64,000 nucleotides of DNA, from contig CM057224.1 of NCBI GenBank assembly GCA_029891385.1, positions 29,715,005-29,779,004 of the forward strand, written 5' to 3'. The notes beneath the pieces were generated by a model, which saw only the letters and a program-made list of their open reading frames with translations, did not search any database and was not told the DNA's origin. The stretch is from Erythroxylum novogranatense. Its lineage: Eukaryota > Streptophyta > Magnoliopsida > Malpighiales > Erythroxylaceae. This document shows, piece by piece, positions 57,111-64,000 of this stretch (within the stretch, counting starts at the first letter, position 1; each line of letters opens with the position of its first letter). A program made the position numbers and the translations under genes.

Positions 57111-57950
57111 ATGGATGATGATGCATTGAGTATTCGTAACTGGGGCTACTATGAGCCAGCATTTAAGGGGCACCTTGGTCTGCAGCTCATGTCGAGTATA
57201 GCAGATCGTGATGCGAAACATTTCCTACCTGGTCGTGATCCGAATAACATTATGGTTACTGCCAATGGAGCCTTTCATCCACGGGATTGTGTGGTTTCAG
57301 ATGCCTCTGGTCCTATAAATTATTTAAGAGACAGTTGGATTAACCCAAGGGAAAAGTTTTTAAACATGGTACCCCCAAATCCTAGTTATTCTATTCTTCC
57401 TGAATCCTCGGGAGCTCACTCTCTGCAAATTTTGCAACCACCTAGTTCATCAAGGCCTGAGAGGGTGAATAGGGTGGAGGAGCCAATTACAACCAAGGAG
57501 GGTAGGCAGATGAAGAGAAGACAGGATGGTGGTGTCCCAAAAGCTCCAAAAGCAAAGAAACCTAGAAAGCCAAAGGATAATAACAATAACCCAATTCAGC
57601 GTGTGAAGCCAGCTAAGAAAAGTCTGGATGTTACGATCAATGGGATTGGTATGGACATTTCTGGTATTCCTATTCCAGTCTGCTCCTGTACCGGGACTCC
57701 TCAACAGTGTTACCGATGGGGCTGTGGTGGATGGCAGTCTGCTTGCTGTACTACAAATGTGTCAATGTATCCCTTGCCAATGAGTACAAAAAGGCGTGGC
57801 GCAAGGATTGCCGGAAGGAAAATGAGCCAGGGTGCTTTTAAGAAGGTATTAGAGAAGCTTGCTGCTGAAGGATATAACTTCACTAACCCAATTGATTTGA
57901 GGAGTCACTGGGCGAAACATGGAACCAACAAGTTTGTTACTATAAGGTAG
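57111..57950 (+). CDS. BPC: BBR/BPC class I (BASIC PENTACYSTEINE) GAGA-binding transcription factor
   Basis: An intact 279-residue frame, the normal length for class I plant BPC proteins. These nuclear factors bind GA/CT repeats and recruit chromatin regulators at homeotic and other developmental genes. The N-terminus (residues 1-90: RNWGYYEPAFKGHLGLQLMS, LPGRDPNN, HPRDC) is the class I signature. A basic nuclear-localisation stretch lies at 141-156 (PKAPKAKKPRKPK). The C-terminal DNA-binding domain (about 170-279) has cysteines 191, 193, 200, 205, 212 and 213 in CSCTGTPQQCYRWGCGGWQ and CC. It then has STKRRGARIAGRKMSQGAFK and the end WAKHGTNKFVTIR. The start follows a leader intron. No defect is visible. 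Which paralogue it is (BPC1, 2 or 3) I cannot decide. Confidence 0.97.
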   Translation: MDDDALSIRNWGYYEPAFKGHLGLQLMSSIADRDAKHFLPGRDPNNIMVTANGAFHPRDCVVSDASGPINYLRDSWINPREKFLNMVPPNPSYSILPESSGAHSLQILQPPSSSRPERVNRVEEPITTKEGRQMKRRQDGGVPKAPKAKKPRKPKDNNNNPIQRVKPAKKSLDVTINGIGMDISGIPIPVCSCTGTPQQCYRWGCGGWQSACCTTNVSMYPLPMSTKRRGARIAGRKMSQGAFKKVLEKLAAEGYNFTNPIDLRSHWAKHGTNKFVTIR

Positions 57951-59700
57951 ACTTCCATTGGTGGTACTAACAGCGGGACAGCTATGGCATTTGGTCTGCT
58001 TCTCTCTGTATATATCTTTGACCAAATGCAGAAATGTTCTGGGTTCAACGTAGTTCATTAATTTTCAAGGTGATGATATATATGCTTTTGGATTTGGCAA
58101 TCTAAACTTTCCGAATTGTTGTTAAATTTTCATTTTTATTTGTGTTATAAGGGCAACTACTAATTTCTGCCTCGTATATTTAGGATGTGGATGAGTTTAT
58201 CTTGTATTATGGATAAGGACGTTTTTACCCCTGATTGCATGGTATTATTTCCTTTTGTAAGTCATGCTTGACAATTTTAGGGGGACTTTCAATATCCTGA
58301 TCTTATGTGAAATCTGCTTCTGTTATCTAACTCCTTTAATTACAATTCAACATTAGCTTTTTGTTGGGTTTGTACATATTTGATCTGTCCCTACCAATGC
58401 TCGTTCCTTAATATCTTTATATAAGTGGTGATGCCGTGTAAGCTTTTTACATTAGCTTTTACTAATACACCGCTTCTTTATTTGGTGATTTACGTGTGCG
58501 TCTCTTTGATGCTTAAGTTCGTCAAGTACACGTGTCAATCATCTTTTGAATGATACTCTTTAAGACGTATTTGCTTTGTAGAGATGTACGGGCGTGTTAA
58601 GGTAGGCTGTAATTACGTTCCAACTCTTCATAGCAATTTGAGAGCATTATAAATGTGGCTGATGATGGCCTACAGTACTTTTGGACACACCTTGAGGATG
58701 GCATTTTCGACATCTCTATTCTGGTTTTCAGAGATCATCTCATAATTGTCACGCACGCAGAAACAATGACGCTTGCAAAACCGAGTGTTCGTGTACTATC
58801 ACACGAGTCTTATCAGATCTTGCAGACTTTTGGCATTCAAGAATCTCTCTCGGAGAATCTGTTCAAATTTTGGATTTAACTTATGCAGATGTATTAGGAT
58901 GTTAGGATTACTGTTTTTATTGCAATGTTCCTTGCAGAATCCGCTATGTTGTCGGATGTTATACACTAGTTTACTTCTTGGATTTTAAAGATTTAGGCAG
59001 ACTGCACTTTTTTTCTTCAATAAAGCACCAACGAGTTTTAAATTTGTCTTGGAAATCTGTTTCCCCCTTGAGTTCTAATTCCTCTAATCTGCTTTCTCTG
59101 ATCACCTCTCTCGATACTTTCGCATCTTTCCTTGCTTTGCAAACTCTCTTCTTGACAGGCCGCGGGAGGAATGAAATCCAAATTGCTTTCCGATGACCAA
59201 AACTTCCATTTAATTTGCTATGAGCTAGAAAATCCTCATAACCTAGTAAAAAACCCGAATCGAGTAGTAGGACAACTACATTATCAGCCTTCGATTTTTC
59301 TTTTCTTTTTTTTTTTTCCCTTGAATCTTGAATTTGGAAATACGAAGCAATAATTGCTAGTAGTCAAAAGATTAACATAAAAGGAAAGAAAAAAAACTGT
59401 GGTTTTTCTCTTTTTCTGATTCCTTAGATGCCACTTAGAATTCCCATATGTCCCAAGTTATCTTTTGATCAGCCTTTTGCTTATTTTCCTTCTGTGATAG
59501 TACCCGTAGCATACTTTCTTATCTTTTTCCTACTAAATGATAATATCGTTAACCAATAAAAGATCTGGACTCAACTAAAACAAGAAGTTAAATTAGAAAA
59601 TAAAATGATAAGGAGAACAATATTTTTAGACTTCTTATAATACGTGCTTTTTCCGAAAAGTAATTTTATTGATAAATACTGAGTTTGACATCTATCTATA
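57951..59700. other. 3'UTR of BPC and intergenic DNA, no gene seen
   Basis: The first few hundred bases after the TAG are probable 3'UTR (TTTTGTAAGT-type and AT-rich signals to about 58260). Small frames at 58655-59353 have no recognisable domain. A poly-T run lies at 59297-59319. Nothing else is recognised. Confidence 0.5.
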
Positions 59701-59769
59701 CAAAACCAAAATACGCAAGCAAGACAACAGGTGTTTGCTAAAAACTAGACAAGTGAGCACTAGCTATGG

Positions 59770-61020
59770 AGCTAAAATAATCGCCACCTTTCTTTTATGT
59801 CCGCGGTGACTAAAGCGGCTATTCTAATGTGCATTGTGATCTTATTATAGTATAGGTCATCATAGCTTGTAGGATCAGCTCCAAAAACTCTGGAAATCAC
59901 TGCAGCAAGGCTTATCTCGAAGAATTTGAAGTCTAACTTGTTCTTCACCAGGCCAATCATTGGCGATGCAATGCACACCTAGAAAAGCCGATTCTACACC
60001 AAATTTCAACCAGTATCCACATTTGAAATATAGATGATCAGTGCTTTTCACGTGAAGTGAACATAAGTCACATTGCATGCATGAAATATTTTATATTATC
60101 CTTCGTAGGGAGACGATGTCCTATGGCAAGCTAAAGGATGAAAGAATGAGCGGGATTGATGTTGTAATCCCTGGCCAAGTTGAATCATTGCACTTTGAAG
60201 CTAGGAATCCCCACTAGGAGAGTCTTGCATGAACTGTCGGCGAATGACTTGGATCTATCCGCAGTCTATCATAGATTATGTGTTTCACAATCAACTGCAT
60301 CCATTTCCTCATGCTCAAAATCTATTCAAGGGTCCAAGAAATGTTAGAGTTGCAGCTGAGCTCCCATAGATTGTTCAGTTCATGTGGTACAGGTCCACCC
60401 ATTTGACCCATAAGTCTTCTTTGTCATTACAGAGGATCTATAATCTCTTGGCCAATAGAGTTTTGCTAAGATTTTTATTGGAGGTGATGCCAAGACCCCC
60501 TGATTTTTTGGGTGAACACACTGAAGATCGTTTAGCCTTGGGAATTTTCCTATGGTTGCTAGAACCACTCCAAAAAAATTCACTCATCACATTGTCAACT
60601 TTCTTCAATATGGCTTTGGAAAGAGCAATGTGAGAACGCCAATAAGTTGATACATTACATAATATAGAAATGACAAGTTGAAGCCTCCTCCCATAGCTAA
60701 GAAATTTATTGCTCTAATTGTTTGCCTTCCTATTGATTGAGTCCAAGAGTGGTAAATAGTCAAGTATACGAGAAGTGGGCACTCCTAAATATCTAAATAG
60801 AAGATTGGCTTAAGGAATTCCCAAAGATATGGCCTTACTTGCCTGTGAGGGATTTATTCTAGAAGAGATGAGGAAAGAACTGTTGGTAGGGGTGAAGACC
60901 AAACACGAGGCTTGTTTGAAACTCTCCAAGATATCAAGTTGTAGATTGATTGAAGTTGAATTTGCATTCCATAAAAAGAACAAATCATCGGCAAATGAAA
61001 GTTGATATACTTCAATATTA
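59770..61020 (-). mobile_element. 5'-truncated L1-type LINE fragment
   Basis: In shifting minus-strand frames the pieces follow LINE ORF2 order. The RT active-site box LSFADDLFL lies near 60990. Then come RYLGVPTSRILDYLPLLDSI (near 60760), LSYGRRLQL, and the strand end FFWSGSSNHRKIPKAKRS, KKSGGLGI (near 60480). The zinc-binding reverse-transcriptase tail (CDLCSLHVKSTDHLYFKC) is at about 60010-60070. The upstream endonuclease and RT start are missing to the right, as expected for 5' truncation. Several stops and frameshifts make it inactive. A poly-A tail is not clear. Confidence 0.85.
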
Positions 61021-62855
61021 TAAAAGGGTTTTATGATTGTAAAATATTCAAGTTGATCTTAATGATGATTACATAAAAATGAAATCTTAAAATAAGATCT
61101 TCATTTGCATATAGAAATTTGAAAGAACTTGTTTGTGTATTGACCTAGAGCTAATATTAACAATTGGATAGAATATTAGAAATAGACTAACATTATTCTT
61201 CTAGTATTAGGGTTAACCTTTTAATATTTGGGCATTCTTAGATGCTTTAACTATATAGACATATTTATTAATTATTCTATGGATAGGTGGATGTACATTG
61301 AAAGATAAAATTCATTAACTTAGGAGATTTCAATAGTCCAAGTGATAGAATCTTTATGTAATTAATCAGCAATAAAAGATGATATTAGGAAATTCTTATA
61401 TACATGTTACGTATTATCTTATTTCTTTTTATTGATGACTTGCTTTGTTATGTCTTTAGTGAAATCTTGATCTATTTAGTATAACTTAGGATTAGGTTAG
61501 AAAATCACAATATTATTATTAAATATATAATAGTAGCTGAGTCATAAATGGTACTTACCACAAGATGGTAGGCATACTTTTCTATAGTTAAGAGTTAATA
61601 TTATTATGGTATTAAAATGAAAATAAATTTTAATCATTTTGAAGATATTAGTAATATTAAAGAGCAAGTCCTTTTTTATTTCTTTTTAATTTATATTTTT
61701 TTCTTTAATTTTAAATTTTTTTTTTTGTTCTTGGTTTATTTTGATTTGATGTTAGTATGCTCAATATATGATAAGAAGCAATCCATCTAAACTCTTCGAA
61801 GAAGATCTAAAAACTGAGGAAATGGTTACTAATTCTTAGTCAACTTGATTAACTTCCTCTGTTTATCCTTGGCTACCGCTTGCTTGCCCACTGCCCTTGC
61901 TGTTTGGCTGCTTTCTCCGATGCTAGCTCTGAAATTTTGAACACATAAAGGATAATCTGTTATAATAGAGGCAAAGCATAGAACTATGTTGGATTATGCA
62001 AGGCCATCTCTTATATAGAACTAGTCTAGCATAAGTAGATCGATAATTACATTGAACCACTGTAAGTCAAGTACCAAATGAAAATCCTAATTCATATATA
62101 ACCAAAAGCTAATCGAACATTCTCTGTGTAATTGACCTCGACTCATCACTAACTATAGTTTTAGGTCTAGTTATTTTGTGTTGTGTTACAACACGCTACC
62201 ATGTAACCCTCTCTATAATAATTCCAAAGTTCTCGAAACTTGTTCTATAGATATAGCTAGAAGTTGAATGCCTATGTAGCCAAGGTGATTGAGATGAGCA
62301 AGTTTCAAAAATAGTTTGAGGGATACAATAAGAGTTATGATTTTTTATTTATTATGAATTATTACTTAATCATTTTATAGAATTTTAAGTGGCTTTAAAT
62401 TTGGAAAATCAAATACAATTTTTTAATTATTCTGCTTTATGCAAGATCAGGTCTTGCCCCAATTTCGTAATAGTTTTTCATTTCTATTATCATTCTTCTT
62501 CAGTTTTCTTAAAGATTTCATATTTTCCTTAAATTTTTGAGATATTTCAAATTCCCTAAGCTTTCCCTATTTAATGCAATTTAGTAATTATTCTTTATAC
62601 CTTAACCATTTATTTCCTAACATCAGCTAGGTATTCTTTATACATCACTTTTAATTTCATCATTTTGATGCAATAAAGATTATTTTTAGAGTTCTAAATT
62701 AAAAAATTTTCTTATAGTTGATTAAATATAAATTATTCATGCTTTTTAAGGTGTTAGGAAAATGACTTAGATGAACTATGAAATAAATGTGATATTCATG
62801 GTTGATAATGCTTTGTGAGAATTATTTTAGCTACTATAATGTGTTTAATTTACAA
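61021..62855. other. AT-rich intergenic DNA, no gene seen
   Basis: No frame above 60 codons and no repeat or transposon terminus is recognised. Low-complexity T and A runs occur (for example 61715-61735). Confidence 0.5.
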
Positions 62856-63267
62856 TGTAACATCCAACTCTCATCTAACATATGCACGTACCCCTTTCTG
62901 GTAACATGTGCACATGCCCGACAGAAATGACATGTTAACTATCTCACTTTCACTTTATCATATGGCATCGTAACTAAAATCATAAATCACATTTACTAAA
63001 GCCCAAAATTTCCTCATTTGATATCGAAACCATAATTACATTGTAGCATTTAGTTTAACATCATCAAAGAGCATAAACAACTTGTCCTATACAGTAAGCG
63101 ACATATTTGAGGAATAATAAAAGATAATAACTATAGTGTCTTCAATCGCAACTAACAAACCTTTGAGTGATCTCTGAAATTAAACTGCACAAAATCTGCT
63201 TTAATAAAGTCTTAGAAGCTAGGTTGTCTCGCTCTCGAACTTGTAAAAGTCAACGATGCCATTTTGA

Positions 63268-63308
63268 TGAGTTTTGCGAACTCAGTAGAGTAACCATCCT
63301 TGATGGTT
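63268..63308 (-). other. Paired hairpins, reverse orientation, first loop altered
   Basis: TGAGTTttgcgAACTCA-type dyad at 63268-63284 and AACCATC-CTT-GATGGTT at 63292-63308; the GAT loop seen elsewhere is replaced on the opposite strand, but the stem is intact. Confidence 0.8.
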
Positions 63309-63669
63309 CACTCATGTAGCAAAATAAAGTCATCATAAAATCACTCAGATCATATAGTCACACAGTTCATTCAGTTACATATGTCATATCAATCTATTAT
63401 AGATGCAATATGTATGAGACTCACATTCGTTTTTACAATGTTATGACTGTGTGCCTTTTTAGTCTCTCGTATCCATTATGGACACCGGGCTTAATATTTA
63501 GTGGGAGCATAGGCTCTACCACAGAGCTTTAAGCTCTCTCAATAACAGTATCAGTCAATCAGTAGCAACATTAGTCACAACAACCTTTATACTACATGCA
63601 TTGAAATTATATGCATTTCATAATTCATTCATCAATTCAATCACTTGCATTTACATGTATTAACCAATG

Positions 63670-63760
63670 TTATAAATACCGTACCGGGCTCGATACCGAA
63701 TTGAGCTCTGAAATGAAACTGTACTGGTACCGGGTACCGTTTCGGGATATTTTTTAAATT
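63670..63760. repeat. GTACCG-rich dyads within the partial LTR
   Basis: TACCGTACCGGG, GATACCGA and GGTACCGGGTACCG occur within 90 bases with TTATAAATACC before them. It may be the end of a small inserted element; no matching end is visible before the window edge. Confidence 0.45.
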
Positions 63761-64000
63761 AATAAAATAGCCCTTAAAATTTTTAAAAATTTCAAAATAG
63801 TCCAAATTGATATATTATACAACTGTACTGTATACTTTACTAGTTTACTGTTTAAATCAACCATGCTTTCAAAAATCTTAATAATAAATAATAATGACAA
63901 TTAATTTGAAATGACAATAATTTTAAATATTTTACATATAAATAATAACCACAATTAATATAAGCAAAGACAATCATCATCATACAATTATAAAATTAAG

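Larger units (their letters stand above)
62856..64000 (-). repeat. Partial Ty3 LTR (TGTAACATCC family), minus orientation, continues off the window
   Basis: Starts TGTAACATCCAACTC, the complement of the usual 3' end of this LTR group, and carries the paired hairpins in reverse (63268-63308). The GGGCTTAATATTTAGTGGGAGC and AGAGCTTTAAGCTCTC dyads correspond to the GAGCC...GGCTC region of TE-G. The other end is outside the window, so full element versus solo LTR cannot be decided. Confidence 0.75.

Noticed and set aside
58655..59353. Small frames downstream of BPC as a second gene
   Set aside because: They are short, overlap in different frames, have no recognisable domain and show no splice-like structure.

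Overview
The window is plant nuclear DNA. One ordinary host gene is intact: a class I BBR/BPC (BASIC PENTACYSTEINE, GAGA-binding) transcription factor at 57111-57950, with a 5'UTR intron and a CT-rich leader. Nearly everything else is transposable-element sequence: Ty1/copia and Ty3/gypsy LTR retrotransposons with tRNA-iMet primer sites, a PIF/Harbinger-like DNA transposon and an L1-type LINE. The long AT-rich LTRs and the BPC protein suggest an angiosperm, probably a eudicot; I cannot name the species. I see no tRNA, rRNA, CRISPR or bacterial feature.

Left part (1-14970). A long-LTR element (LTR 1030-2963, primer site 1017-1028, internal part running off the left edge) abuts the pol end of a decayed minus-strand Ty3/gypsy element (gag-PR-RT-RH-IN from 7432 down to 3044, 5' LTR 7622-10721). 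That gypsy element is inserted in the reverse transcriptase of an old Ty1/copia element whose gag-pol lies at 10722-14361 on the minus strand. The copia 5' leader, primer site and 5' LTR reappear at 51136-52147.

Centre (14976-51135). The copia leader carries a SIRE-type Ty1/copia tandem array with three LTRs and two internal units (LTRs at 14976, 21280 and 49938), flanked by the target-site duplication (TSD) GTAAC. Both units lack integrase and reverse transcriptase: protease runs into RNase H. Both carry an extra, nearly complete ORF after pol. The right unit is split by a Ty3 solo LTR (23445-45905, TSD TGATC). That LTR is split by a second solo LTR (26165-45095, TSD ATATG), which holds two further Ty3 elements: 27158-33728 (TSD TATAT, no coding capacity) and 34916-44991 (TSD TAAAC, both LTRs, gag-pol recognisable but broken). 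The five matching duplications fix the order of insertion.

Right part (51810-64000). After the copia 5' LTR comes a 2.75-kb element with GTTTGG-type terminal repeats and a TAA duplication. It carries pieces of a glucosidase II alpha-subunit gene (GH31), including a retained intron, joined to a piece of a PPR gene. The BPC gene follows, then a 5'-truncated LINE (about 59770-61020), featureless AT-rich DNA, and the start of another Ty3 LTR on the minus strand (62856 to the window end).

The most notable cross-cutting observation is a shared LTR architecture. In several Ty3 LTRs a hypervariable, tandemly repeated or CpG-rich block is placed next to conserved motifs (AAAGTTGTAGAT...TCAAAAGTTAT before it, CATAACT...GACCTCCGAT after it). 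The repeat units contain AGACG on the sense strand, and the SIRE copia LTR carries a similar array. A conserved pair of short hairpins lies near the 3' end of the Ty3 LTRs.
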